Positions 1 to 9,893 of a stretch of DNA of 64,000 bases are shown here, in pieces. A program made the position numbers and the translations under genes. The first letter of the stretch is position 1. The number at the start of each line of letters is the position of its first letter. The stretch covers positions 1,240,001 to 1,304,000 of the forward strand of contig NC_021658.1 in the NCBI RefSeq assembly GCF_000418325.1, in the 5' to 3' direction. Source of the DNA: Sorangium cellulosum So0157-2 (GTDB lineage Bacteria; Myxococcota_A; Polyangia; Polyangiales; Polyangiaceae). The notes under the pieces are model-generated. The model ran no database searches, was not told the origin of the DNA, and saw nothing but the letters and a program-made list of their open reading frames with translations.

Positions 1-795
1 GACCCGCGCAAGGACCTCGCGCCGCGCGACATCGTGGCGCGCGCGATCGACTTCGAGATGAAGCGGACCGGCTCGGACTACGTGCTGCTCGACATCACCC
101 ACCGGCCGGCCAGCTTCGTCCGCGAGCACTTCCCCACCATCTACGCGCAGTGCCTCCGCTACGGCATCGACATCACCGCGCAGCCGATCCCCGTCGTGCC
201 GGCCGCCCACTACATGTGCGGCGGCGTCACCACCGACCTCTACGGCAGGACGACGATCCCCGGCCTCTGGGCGATCGGCGAGTGCACGTGCACCGGCCTC
301 CACGGCGCGAACCGGCTCGCCTCGAACTCGCTGCTCGAGGGGCTCGTCTTCGGCCACCGCGCGGCCGCGCGCCTCTCCACGCAGATCGACGAGCTCCGGC
401 AGAGCCCGTTCCCATCGGTCCCCGAGTGGCAGGCCGGCAACGCGGTCGCGAGCGACGAGGAGGTCGTCGTCGCCCACAACTGGGACGAGCTGCGCCGGAC
501 CATGTGGAACTACGTCGGCATCGTCCGGTCCGACGCCCGCCTCCGCCGCGCCGCCCGGCGGATCGCCCTGCTCCAGGAGGAGATCCGCGAGTACTACTGG
601 AAGCACCTCGTCACGCGGGATCTGCTCGAGCTGCGCAACATCGCCACCGTGGCGGAGCTCATCGTCGGCTGCGCCGCCGCCCGGCACGAGAGCCGGGGGC
701 TGCACTCGACCATCGACTACCCGGAGACGAACGATCGCCTCTCCACGGACACGGTCGTGAAGCGGGGTGTGCTGCCTCATCTGCGAGGTCGATGA
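1..795 (+). CDS. nadB: L-aspartate oxidase, C-terminal part (5' end outside window)
   Basis: The reading frame is open from base 1, so the gene begins upstream and only about 264 C-terminal residues are here. L-aspartate oxidase is an FAD enzyme that oxidises aspartate to iminoaspartate, the first step of quinolinate and NAD synthesis in the cytoplasm. The segment carries the FAD-domain signature GGVTTDLYGRTTIPGLWAIG followed by GECTCTGLHGANRLASNSLL, which is typical of NadB, and then the helical C-terminal domain of the fumarate reductase/NadB flavoprotein family. Succinate dehydrogenase flavoproteins share the fold, but the HGANRLASNSLLE run favours NadB. Its TGA overlaps the ATG of the next gene (ATGA), so the downstream protease and patatin-like genes are probably co-translated with it. 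Confidence 0.93.
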   Translation, partial: DPRKDLAPRDIVARAIDFEMKRTGSDYVLLDITHRPASFVREHFPTIYAQCLRYGIDITAQPIPVVPAAHYMCGGVTTDLYGRTTIPGLWAIGECTCTGLHGANRLASNSLLEGLVFGHRAAARLSTQIDELRQSPFPSVPEWQAGNAVASDEEVVVAHNWDELRRTMWNYVGIVRSDARLRRAARRIALLQEEIREYYWKHLVTRDLLELRNIATVAELIVGCAAARHESRGLHSTIDYPETNDRLSTDTVVKRGVLPHLRGR

Positions 796-1751
796 GCGAT
801 CCGCGCAGCGCCGCCCAGCCTCCGCCCAGCGGCGGCGCGGAGGGCCCGCTCGTCCATCGCGGCCGCGGGGAGCGACCGATGCCGGTCCTCGCGGCGGCCG
901 GCTGGACGGCGGCCGTCACCTTCGTCTTCGTGTGCCTGCTCGGCGCGCTCGACCTGCTCCGGCCGGCGCCGGGCGGCGCGGCCGGCTCGCCCCCGCCGGC
1001 GCCGAGGCTCGACGTTGTCGGCAGCTTCGCGTGCCAGGCCGCCGCGTACCTCCTCGGGCTCCTCGGCGTGCGCCGCGTCCACGCGCCGCGCGCGAAGGCC
1101 CGCGAGCTCCTCGGGGTGCGCGGGACGCACGCGGCGTTCTACCCGCTCGCGGTCGCGCTCGGCTTCGCGCTCGATCCGCCCATCACCGCCCTCTACGAGG
1201 CGATCGAGCGGCGCTTCCCGTCGGGGATCGGCGACGCCCGGCTCGTCCAGGCGTTCGTGGAGGCGAGCACGCTCGATCGGATCGCGTTCGGCCTCATCTT
1301 CATCGCGCTCGGCCCCGCCCTGGAGGAGGCCTTCTTCCGCGGGGCGCTCGCCCGCCCGATGCGCCTCGCGCACGGCGCCCCGGTCGTGGTCGCGACCACG
1401 GCCGCGCTCTTCGGGGCGGCCCACGGCGAGTGGCAGAAGCTCTTGCCGATCGCGCTCTTCGGCGCGGCCCTCGGCGTCGTCCGGGTCGCGAGCGGCTCGC
1501 TGCTGCCGCCCATCCTGATGCACGGGACCTACAACGCGATCCAGTGCTTCGCGCTCCTCTCCGCCGGGGGCGCGGGCCCCGTCGACGAGGTGCCCGCCGC
1601 CGCCGGCGCGGCGCTGCCGGAGACCGCGTCGCTCCCGGGGTGGCTCGTGGCGGCGAGCTCCGCCTGCGCGCTTGTGTTGACCGCGCTCGCCTGCGCCCTC
1701 GGCAACCGCGCCGAGGGGGCGGCCCGCGCGAGGGAAGAGGACCTCCGATGA
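792..1751 (+). CDS. CPBP-family intramembrane metalloprotease
   Basis: Predicted 319-residue polytopic membrane protein of the CPBP (CAAX protease and bacteriocin-processing, Abi) family. The three catalytic motifs are visible: EEAFFRG (E178, E179, R183), FGAAH (H211) and HGTYN (H244, N248), as in Rce1-type glutamyl intramembrane proteases. The first transmembrane segment lies around residues 32-52 and a last one near residues 285-305. The ATG at 792 is chosen because it overlaps the nadB stop as ATGA and because the upstream part of the frame is shadow sequence over nadB. The substrate is unknown. In bacteria the family serves peptide maturation, bacteriocin immunity or membrane-protein processing. 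The gene also overlaps the following patatin-like gene by ATGA. A second CPBP domain occurs in the ABC permease fusion at 23243-25387. Confidence 0.88.
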   Translation: MSDPRSAAQPPPSGGAEGPLVHRGRGERPMPVLAAAGWTAAVTFVFVCLLGALDLLRPAPGGAAGSPPPAPRLDVVGSFACQAAAYLLGLLGVRRVHAPRAKARELLGVRGTHAAFYPLAVALGFALDPPITALYEAIERRFPSGIGDARLVQAFVEASTLDRIAFGLIFIALGPALEEAFFRGALARPMRLAHGAPVVVATTAALFGAAHGEWQKLLPIALFGAALGVVRVASGSLLPPILMHGTYNAIQCFALLSAGGAGPVDEVPAAAGAALPETASLPGWLVAASSACALVLTALACALGNRAEGAARAREEDLR

Positions 1752-2989
1752 TGCCGGCGTTCGAGAGCCAAGGCGGCGGCGCGAGCCGAACCGCGCAGAT
1801 CGCAGCGGGGGACGGCGAAGGCCGCGCGCCCGCGACCGTGGACGCGAACGGCGGGGGCCGCGCGGCCCCTCGCCGCGAGGGGAGGCGGGCCCGCGTGAGC
1901 CTCTGCCTCCCGGGGGGCGGCCTGACGGGCGCGCTCTACCAGATCGGGGCGCTGGCGGCCCTCGAGGACGGGGTCGAGGGGATCGACAACCAGAGCTTCT
2001 CGCTCTACCTCGGGCACGGCAGCGGCGCCGCGGTGGCCGCGGCCCTCGCCGGCGGCATCCCGACCGAGCGGCTCTACCGCGCCCTGCTCGATCCGGTCGA
2101 CAACTTCTTCCCGCTGGAGCGCGGCCACCTCCTGCACCTCGACGTCGGCGAGTGGCGCCGCGCGCTCACCACCAGCCTGGTCGCGCTCCGCCACGCGATC
2201 GTCCGGCTCTCGACCCGGGGCGACGCGACCCCGAACGCGCCGGCGCAGCAGTACCTCTTCGAGCAGCTCGATCGCTTCAACGACTCGCTCCCCGCGGGCC
2301 TGTTCCAGCTCGATCGCTACGAGCGGTTCCTCGCCGAGTTCTTCCTGCGGCGCGGCATCCCGAACTCGTTCCGCGCGATGCCGCGGACGCTGCGCATCCC
2401 GACGTACGACCTCGACTCGGGCGAGCGGGTGATCTTCGGCGCCGAGGGGTTCGACGACGTCCCCGTGTCGCTCGCCTGCGCCGCGTCGATCGCGCTGCCG
2501 CTGTTCTTCTCGCCGGTGCGCATCGACCAGCGGCACTACCTCGACGGCGGGCTCGGCCACGTGGCGCACCTCGATTTCGCGCAGGCCGCCGGGGCGGAGC
2601 TCACGATCATCGTGAGCCCGCTCGTGCCGGTCTCCACGGCGCACCGCCCGGTCCCGACCGGTCACGGCGTGCGCGAGAGCGTGCGCGACAAGGGCATGCT
2701 GTGGATCTTCAACCAGGCGATGCGGATCGGCGCGCACGCGCGGCTCCACCAGGCGGTGGGGCGGACGGTGGCCGAGGGCAAGATGCAGGTCCTCGTGCTC
2801 GAGCCCGCGCCGAACGACGCGCTCTTGTTCCTCCACAACCCGGCCAACCTGCGCGCGCGGCGCGCCATCCTCGAGTACGCCTACCGCACGACGCGCGAGC
2901 GCATCGCGGTGTGGATGGAGAAGAACCGCGCGGTGGTCGAGGCGGTGGGGTGGCACGAGGCGCGCGCCTCGGGCACGGCGGCGGGCTGA
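1748..2989 (+). CDS. Patatin-like phospholipase-family protein, probably lacking the catalytic serine
   Basis: 413-residue protein starting at tandem ATGs (1748, 1751), the first overlapping the upstream stop. Residues 1-45 are a low-complexity Ala/Gly/Arg extension. The patatin domain begins with the oxyanion-hole glycine motif GGGLTGALYQIGAL. The nucleophile elbow reads GHGSGA (2012-2029). Aligned with the family motif G-x-S-x-G, the serine position is Gly91 with Ser92 shifted by one. The DGG motif containing the catalytic Asp is intact (D266). Either the adjacent serine serves or the protein is a pseudo-lipase; this is inference. Patatins hydrolyse acyl-ester bonds of membrane lipids. No signal peptide is evident. 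The protein closes a three-gene overlapping operon after nadB and the CPBP protease, whose joint logic is unclear. Confidence 0.85.
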   Translation: MMPAFESQGGGASRTAQIAAGDGEGRAPATVDANGGGRAAPRREGRRARVSLCLPGGGLTGALYQIGALAALEDGVEGIDNQSFSLYLGHGSGAAVAAALAGGIPTERLYRALLDPVDNFFPLERGHLLHLDVGEWRRALTTSLVALRHAIVRLSTRGDATPNAPAQQYLFEQLDRFNDSLPAGLFQLDRYERFLAEFFLRRGIPNSFRAMPRTLRIPTYDLDSGERVIFGAEGFDDVPVSLACAASIALPLFFSPVRIDQRHYLDGGLGHVAHLDFAQAAGAELTIIVSPLVPVSTAHRPVPTGHGVRESVRDKGMLWIFNQAMRIGAHARLHQAVGRTVAEGKMQVLVLEPAPNDALLFLHNPANLRARRAILEYAYRTTRERIAVWMEKNRAVVEAVGWHEARASGTAAG

Positions 2990-2990
2990 G

Positions 2991-3044
2991 GCGCGGCGGC
3001 CGGCTGCCGGCGCGGCGGCCGGCTGCGGCGCGGCGGCCGACCGG
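2991..3044. repeat. Short GC-rich tandem repeat after the patatin-like gene
   Basis: About three imperfect copies of an 18-19-bp unit beginning gcgcggcggccggct follow directly after the stop at 2989. They lie between the patatin-like gene and the convergent SEC-C gene. No function is evident. Confidence 0.6.
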
Positions 3045-3067
3045 GGCGCCCCCGGCCGGGAGCGCGG

Positions 3068-3568
3068 TCAGGCGACCAGCGACGAGAAGCGGGCGATCGT
3101 CAGCTCGTCGGGCGGGACGCCGATGCGGGCCCGCGGGATGGCCACGCCGTGGAGGTAGCGCCAGCCCTCGCCGTCGTGGAGGAAATCGGAGAGCTCGATG
3201 AACGAGCGGTCCGCGCCCGCCTCGAAGATCTTGGCGAGGAACAGCACCGACGCGGAGTCGCCGCTCTGCAGGCTGTCGAGGATCTTCAGGCCCCGGTACC
3301 GGTGGTGGTGGATCGTCGCCTTGAGCTGGCGGAGCACCTCGTCCCTGTCGCGCCCTCGGTCGATGTGGCCCATGTGCAGCGTCCGCCAGAGGTAGGCGGC
3401 GTCTCCGATCGCGAAGGCGGCGTACCTGGAGCGCATCAGCGCCACGGCGTCCGGCGCCTCGCGATCCCCCAGGTGGCAGGGGGCGCAGCACTCGCGGTAC
3501 GCGCGCCCCGAGCCGCACGGGCACGGGCGGGAGAGGCTCCCCGTGCCAGGACGAACATCTCGGGCCAT
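3068..3568 (-). CDS. YchJ/SEC-C motif domain protein
   Basis: 166-residue protein with an N-terminal SEC-C zinc-binding motif, CPCGSGRAYRECC, at about residues 16-28, followed by an NTF2-like YchJ (UPF0225) domain containing ALMRSRYAAFAIGDAAYLWR. This architecture is standard for the YchJ family, whose molecular role is not established. SEC-C motifs bind zinc and, in SecA, mediate SecB and ribosome contact. The ATG at 3568 is the first one directly before the conserved N terminus. The gene is convergent with the patatin-like gene and divergent from the Tudor-knot lipoprotein across 162 bp, which contains an 11-bp inverted repeat (GGGTTCGCGCC at 3585-3595 and its complement at 3678-3688). Confidence 0.88.
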   Translation of the reverse strand: MARDVRPGTGSLSRPCPCGSGRAYRECCAPCHLGDREAPDAVALMRSRYAAFAIGDAAYLWRTLHMGHIDRGRDRDEVLRQLKATIHHHRYRGLKILDSLQSGDSASVLFLAKIFEAGADRSFIELSDFLHDGEGWRYLHGVAIPRARIGVPPDELTIARFSSLVA

Positions 3569-3730
3569 GGGCGTCCCTCTACACGGGTTCGCGCCGCGCG
3601 GCAGCGCCCGGCGTCGCCGGCGCGGCGCGCAGCAGGGCGACGCCAGCGCGCCCTCCGCGCCGCGCCGTCGCCCCCGAGGCGCGAACCCCCTTGCAGGGCG
3701 CCGGGGAGGGCGGTAAGGCGGGCGAGACGT

Positions 3731-4198
3731 ATGCCCGCAGCGCGCGCTCACGCTGCGGCCCTCCTCCTGGCCTTTGCCCTGGTTCTGGGGGGCTGTAAGC
3801 GCCAATACGCCATCGGCGACGACGTCCTCGTGTCGTGGGAGGGGAACGACTACCCGGCCAAGGTCATCGAGGTCGTGGGGCCGACGAAGTTCAAGGTCCA
3901 CTACCAGGGGTACGATGACATCTGGGATGAAGTTGTACCGCGGGAGCGGATTCGTGGCCTCGTCGACCAGAACGTCGTCCACCCTCCGCCGCCGCCGAAG
4001 GTCCGGAGCAAGGGGCTGCAGGCCTCGCAGACCAACCTCTACAAGATCGGCGACAGGGTGCGCGTCGAGTGGCACGGGCAGATGTACCCGGCCGTCGTCA
4101 CCGGCATCGTGGGGCAGGAGCGCTACCGCATCCACTACGACGGCTACGGACCGGAGTGGGACGAGACCGTCGGACTTTCCAGGATCCAGGCCAAGTAG
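3731..4198 (+). CDS. Lipoprotein with two Tudor-knot/chromo-barrel-like domains
   Basis: 155-residue secreted lipoprotein. The signal peptide runs to a lipobox LVLGGC with the lipidated cysteine at about residue 21. The mature part is two similar modules, at about residues 24-72 and 106-153. Each has the pattern Y-x-I-G-D-x-V-x-V-x-W, YPA-x-V, then HYxGYxxxWDExV, which matches the Tudor-knot/chromo-barrel fold known from eukaryotic chromatin proteins (MRG15, Esa1/MOF) and from some bacteria. A Pro-rich linker (HPPPPPKV) joins the modules. In eukaryotes the fold binds RNA or methyl-lysine; here the ligand is unknown, and the export signal makes an envelope peptide or polymer ligand more plausible. 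The start is the ATG at 3731 preceding the signal peptide. A terminator-like hairpin follows the stop. Confidence 0.85.
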   Translation: MPAARAHAAALLLAFALVLGGCKRQYAIGDDVLVSWEGNDYPAKVIEVVGPTKFKVHYQGYDDIWDEVVPRERIRGLVDQNVVHPPPPPKVRSKGLQASQTNLYKIGDRVRVEWHGQMYPAVVTGIVGQERYRIHYDGYGPEWDETVGLSRIQAK

Positions 4199-4201
4199 TT
4201 G

Positions 4202-4224
4202 AAATGATCGCGAAGGATCATTTT
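4202..4224 (+). terminator. Rho-independent-like terminator after the Tudor-knot lipoprotein
   Basis: Perfect 8-bp stem AAATGATC / GATCATTT (4202-4209 and 4216-4223) with loop GCGAAG, starting 4 bases after the stop codon and ending in four Ts. The stem is unusually AT-rich for this genome, which argues for a selected function. Confidence 0.65.
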
Positions 4225-4374
4225 CCCCCTGGCGCTTGGGATGGGGCCGAATTAAGAGCCGCGCCGAATTTCTGACTGGGCGATCGCAAGAGTGCGCCCG
4301 CCCGGCTGAGGTTCATTGCGTGCCGCACGCCCTCCACGGGCACGCCCTCACGGGTGCGCGGCGGGGAGCCTTCT

Positions 4375-6462
<2,088 letters not shown>

Positions 6463-6473
6463 GGGGGGTCGGC

Positions 6474-7790
6474 ATGTACCGCAAAGAGGTGAACGAGCGG
6501 AGCCCGATGCGGGTCTTCGAGGGGTCGATGCACGGCGGCCTGGGCCGCGGCAACGTCGGCGTCATCGTCTCTCGGCCCGGCGTGGGCAAGACGGCGTTGC
6601 TCGTGCAGATCGCGCTCGACGATCTGCTCCGGGATCGCAGGGTCCTGCACATCTCGCACGAGAACGCGGTCGATCACGTCCGGGCGTACTACGACGAGAT
6701 CTTCCACGACCTCGCGCAGTCGATGCGGCTCGAGGAGCCCGAGGCCGTCCGGCTCGAGGTCGAGCGGCACCGGCAGATCTACTCGCACCTCGGTCACGTG
6801 AAGGCGTCGCCCGACTCGCCCGAGCAGGCGGCGCGGCTGTGGGTGGAGAAGATGCTCGAGACGGTGGCGTTCGCGCGCGGCATCGCCCACTTCGAGCCCG
6901 ACGTGATCATCGTCGACGGCTTCGACGTGGCGGTCGCGTCGGAGCAGGCGATGGAGGCGCTCGGCCGCCTCGCCAAGGAGCGCTCCGCCGAGGTCTGGAT
7001 CGCGGCGCAGGTCGACGAGGCGGGCGCCCCGGGCAAGCTGCCGGCGGCGCTCGAGAAGGTCGAGCGCCACCTCAGCGTCGTCGTCTACCTGCAGCCGGAG
7101 CGCGACGTCGTCCGCCTGCGGCTGCTCAAGGACCACGGCAACAAGGACCTCGCCGACCTCCACCTGCGCCTCGATCCCCACTCGATGCGGGTCATCGACG
7201 AGGACGTGCGACCCCCCTCGGAGCGGCCGAAGGACCCGCGGAAGTTCCGCCTGCACTCGGGCGGGGCCAAGGGGGCCGAGGCCGAGTTCGGCGAGTGCGC
7301 CGAGCAGTACGGGGTGCAGGAGCTGAACTACAGCTTCGAGGGCCACCGGCTCCTCGAGCGCCAGCGGGGCGTGGTCGTGCTCGGCGACGACGAGCTGCGC
7401 AAGGGCGACTTCAGCCTCGTCTACGTGTCGCGGCGCCTCGGCCGCGTGCTCAGCGAGATCCCGCTCGTGCGCAACATCCTCCAGACGATCTGGCACCAGA
7501 TCAACGCGGCCAGCCAGGTCTTCGTCGTGGGGACGCTCCAGGACGACGGCACGGTGCGCGGCGGCACCGGCTGGGGCGCGGAGCTCGCGCGGCTCTGGAA
7601 GAAGCCGCTGTTCGTCTACGATCAGGACAAGCGCGGCTGGTTCCGCTGGAGCGGCACGGCCTGGGAGATCGCGCGGCAGCCGAGCATCACCAGCGAGAAC
7701 TTCGCCGGCATCGGCACGCAGGATCTCAACGACGCCGGCCGCGAGGCCATCCGCGATCTCTTCGCGCGGAGCTTCGGCGCTCCCGACTGA
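6474..7790 (+). CDS. RecA/KaiC-like P-loop ATPase fused to a SLOG-like nucleotide-binding domain
   Basis: 438-residue protein of two parts. Residues 1-240 resemble a RecA/DnaB/KaiC-type ATPase: Walker A SRPGVGKTALL (residues 33-43) and a Walker B-like strand, DVIIVDGFDVA. Residues about 255-438 resemble the SLOG (DprA/LOG-like Rossmann) superfamily: SGGAKGAEAEFGECAEQYGV at about 261-280, NYSFEGH, and GGTGWGAELARLWKKPLFVY near 363. SLOG domains bind or process nucleotides or nucleotide-derived signals. The combination suggests a cytoplasmic nucleotide sensor or effector, but that is inference. It starts 11 bp after the EF-G stop with a GAGGGGGG ribosome-binding site, so it is probably co-transcribed with EF-G. 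No experimentally known homologue is recognised. Confidence 0.78.
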   Translation: MYRKEVNERSPMRVFEGSMHGGLGRGNVGVIVSRPGVGKTALLVQIALDDLLRDRRVLHISHENAVDHVRAYYDEIFHDLAQSMRLEEPEAVRLEVERHRQIYSHLGHVKASPDSPEQAARLWVEKMLETVAFARGIAHFEPDVIIVDGFDVAVASEQAMEALGRLAKERSAEVWIAAQVDEAGAPGKLPAALEKVERHLSVVVYLQPERDVVRLRLLKDHGNKDLADLHLRLDPHSMRVIDEDVRPPSERPKDPRKFRLHSGGAKGAEAEFGECAEQYGVQELNYSFEGHRLLERQRGVVVLGDDELRKGDFSLVYVSRRLGRVLSEIPLVRNILQTIWHQINAASQVFVVGTLQDDGTVRGGTGWGAELARLWKKPLFVYDQDKRGWFRWSGTAWEIARQPSITSENFAGIGTQDLNDAGREAIRDLFARSFGAPD

Positions 7791-7963
7791 GCCGCGCGCA
7801 GAACGCCCCCCGACATCCCGCGCGGGCTTCGGCGCGCCGGCTCAGCCGGCTCAGCCGGCGCGCGGCGCGTTCCCCCGTCCCCCTTCCCCCCGATATCTTC
7901 CGCTCTCACGAGGCGCGCCTGCGGCGCGCAGCAGGCCGGCGCGGGCCTGCTGCGCCGGGCCGC

Positions 7964-8398
7964 TCAGGACGCGTGCTTCTGGATCAGCTGGGACAGGCGG
8001 GGGACGGCGTCCTCGACGTTCTTCTTCGCCGAGCCGCGCAGCTTCTCGTAGGTGCCGCGCACCACGCCGCTCGTCGACGTCTTCGCCTTCTCGTCGGTGA
8101 CGCTGAGGAGCGCGTCGGCGACCCGCGAGCGGTTCGTGGTCAGGTACGAGCTCGCATTGCCGCTGCGCGTGGCCTCGGCCCAGAGGGGATCGAGCTTCGC
8201 GGCGAACTCGGGCAGGAGCTTCTCGACGACCTGGGCGATGAAGCCGGGCTTGATGCCCTTCACGGCCGCGTAGCCGGCCTTGACCGCCAGGCCGGAGAGC
8301 CCGCCCTTCGAAGCCACCTCCTCGTCGACCAGCGTGCAGCAGTCGGCGATGACCTGTGATTTCTTGTTCGCATCGAGCAGCGTTTCGCTGAGACCCAT
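7964..8398 (-). CDS. DUF6918-like conserved protein
   Basis: 144-residue predicted helical, soluble protein without signal peptide or membrane segment. It contains the pattern VDEEVASKGGLSGLAVKAGY near the N terminus and LRGSAKKNVEDAVPRLSQLI near the C terminus. This resembles a conserved family found in actinobacteria and myxobacteria that I believe is DUF6918; the family number is from memory. No catalytic motif is visible and the function is unknown. The ATG at 8398 begins directly before the conserved N terminus. The gene is convergent with the SLOG-like gene and divergent from the zinc-ribbon gene. Confidence 0.75.
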   Translation of the reverse strand: MGLSETLLDANKKSQVIADCCTLVDEEVASKGGLSGLAVKAGYAAVKGIKPGFIAQVVEKLLPEFAAKLDPLWAEATRSGNASSYLTTNRSRVADALLSVTDEKAKTSTSGVVRGTYEKLRGSAKKNVEDAVPRLSQLIQKHAS

Positions 8399-8774
8399 TC
8401 TCGAACTCCTCCGGGCGCTTCGGAGGCCGGACGCGGCCCCCCAGACCCATGTCAGCGTGACCCCCGGCAGGGAGCCCCGACCCCGTCGAGCGGACCTCCG
8501 GCCCGCTCCCGACCACATCGAAGCGCGGCTCTTACCACAGCGGCTCAGAGGCAGGCATCGCAAGCGCCCACCCGGGAATCCTTCGGTCCAGGACGGTTCG
8601 CGCGTCTCCTCGACCGTCCAGGATGACAACCCATCGCGCGTCCCGCGCTCGATTCCCGGGCAGACCCCATGCACGGCCGGCCTGAGCACGCCATACTCTC
8701 GATGTAATTTAAATCACAAATTTCGGCGTGGCGGGCTCTCGGCGCCGTCACGGTGCGAGGCCTGCGGGGGGCTC
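8399..8774. other. Divergent intergenic region, 376 bp
   Basis: No gene is evident between the divergent DUF6918-like and zinc-ribbon genes. It holds a short AT-rich patch at about 8702-8723 containing GTAATTTAAATCACAAATTT, conspicuous in this GC-rich background and a likely site for promoter melting or regulator binding. No clear -35/-10 pair was assigned. Confidence 0.4.
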
Positions 8775-9845
8775 ATGGACGTCTACTGCGAAGTCTGCGG
8801 AATCGTCACGACGGTCTCGGGCGGCGCGCGCGGCGGGGCTGCGATCGAGTGCCGCGTCTGCGGCGGCGCGATGGTCGGCGCGGGGGGGAGGGGCATGGCC
8901 GGGCTGCCGGCGGCGGGCGCCGGGGAAGGCTTGAGCCGGCCTCCCCCCCCGCTCCGGCGGTCGAGCGCGCCCCCGGTGCCGCGGCACGACGACGACCCCA
9001 CGATGATGGATCTCCGGTCGCTCGCCCTGAAGTCGTTCCTCGCGACCGATCCCGCGCCGAGGGCGGCGGCGGCGGCGAGCTCGCCGCCGCCGGGGGGCGG
9101 CCCGGCCGCTCCGGCGGGCCTGACGGGGCCGGCGGCTGGGCGGGTCGCGGCGTCGACGCCGGTCGCGGTCGATGCGCCGCCCAGCGTGACCGACGTGCTG
9201 CGGGTCTACGGCGCGCTCGCGCCGGTCGCGGCGCCCTCGGGGGCGCCGCGCCGGGCCCGCGCGCGCGCGCTCGTGGCGGCGTCGGCGGCCGGCGCGCTGG
9301 CGATCGCCGTGCTTGTCGCGCTGGTCGTCGCCCGCCAGCGGCCCCGCGCGCCGGAGGACGGTCTGCTGCCCGCCGCGCAGCGCGGCGTCTCCCGGGCGGG
9401 GGAGATCGCGCGCGAGGTGAGCGCGCCGGCCGATGCGCCCGGGCAGGCCGGCGCAGCGCCGCGCGGGCGCGAGGCGCTGGCGCCTGGGTCCGGCGAGGCC
9501 GGCGCAGCGGGGCGCGGCGCGGCGCAGGAGCCGGCCGCCGCGGCCAGGGCCGGGGCGAGCGCGGCCTCCGGCGCGGACGCCCGCACGGCCTCCAGCGCAG
9601 GCGTCCGCGCCCTCGCCGCGGCAGGCGCGCGCGCGGCGTCCGCGTCGGGAGCCCGCGCCCGGCCTGCGCGCCCGCCGGCGCCGCCGCCCGCGCCGCCCGC
9701 GCCGCCCGCGCCGCCCGCGTCCGAAGAGGAGCCGCGGCCCGCGCCGCCCGTGTCGCTCACCGACGCGATGGCCGCCGCCGTCGCCGGCACCCCGCCGCCC
9801 GCCACCGCGCAGCCGGAGCGACAGGAGGACCAGAGCGAGGAGTAA
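8775..9845 (+). CDS. Zinc-ribbon membrane protein with Ala/Pro-rich periplasmic tail
   Basis: 356-residue protein. The ATG at 8775 gives an N-terminal zinc ribbon, CEVC (residues 5-8) and CRVC (residues 26-29). Another CEAC pair is encoded just upstream in frame but without a good start codon. A long Ala/Gly/Pro-rich segment follows, then one transmembrane helix (ALVAASAAGALAIAVLVALV, about residues 166-190). The tail of about 165 residues is very rich in Ala, Gly, Arg and Pro (PPAPPPAPPAPPAPP) and ends acidic. Myxobacteria have many such zinc-ribbon/transmembrane proteins of unknown role; the composition resembles TonB-like or FrzS-like linkers, but no recognisable end domain is present. The start is uncertain. 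Confidence 0.6.
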   Translation: MDVYCEVCGIVTTVSGGARGGAAIECRVCGGAMVGAGGRGMAGLPAAGAGEGLSRPPPPLRRSSAPPVPRHDDDPTMMDLRSLALKSFLATDPAPRAAAAASSPPPGGGPAAPAGLTGPAAGRVAASTPVAVDAPPSVTDVLRVYGALAPVAAPSGAPRRARARALVAASAAGALAIAVLVALVVARQRPRAPEDGLLPAAQRGVSRAGEIAREVSAPADAPGQAGAAPRGREALAPGSGEAGAAGRGAAQEPAAAARAGASAASGADARTASSAGVRALAAAGARAASASGARARPARPPAPPPAPPAPPAPPASEEEPRPAPPVSLTDAMAAAVAGTPPPATAQPERQEDQSEE

Positions 9846-9893
9846 CCCGCGACGCGCTTTGGGCGAGCGTCATCGCCGCGCGTGTGTCGGGCG

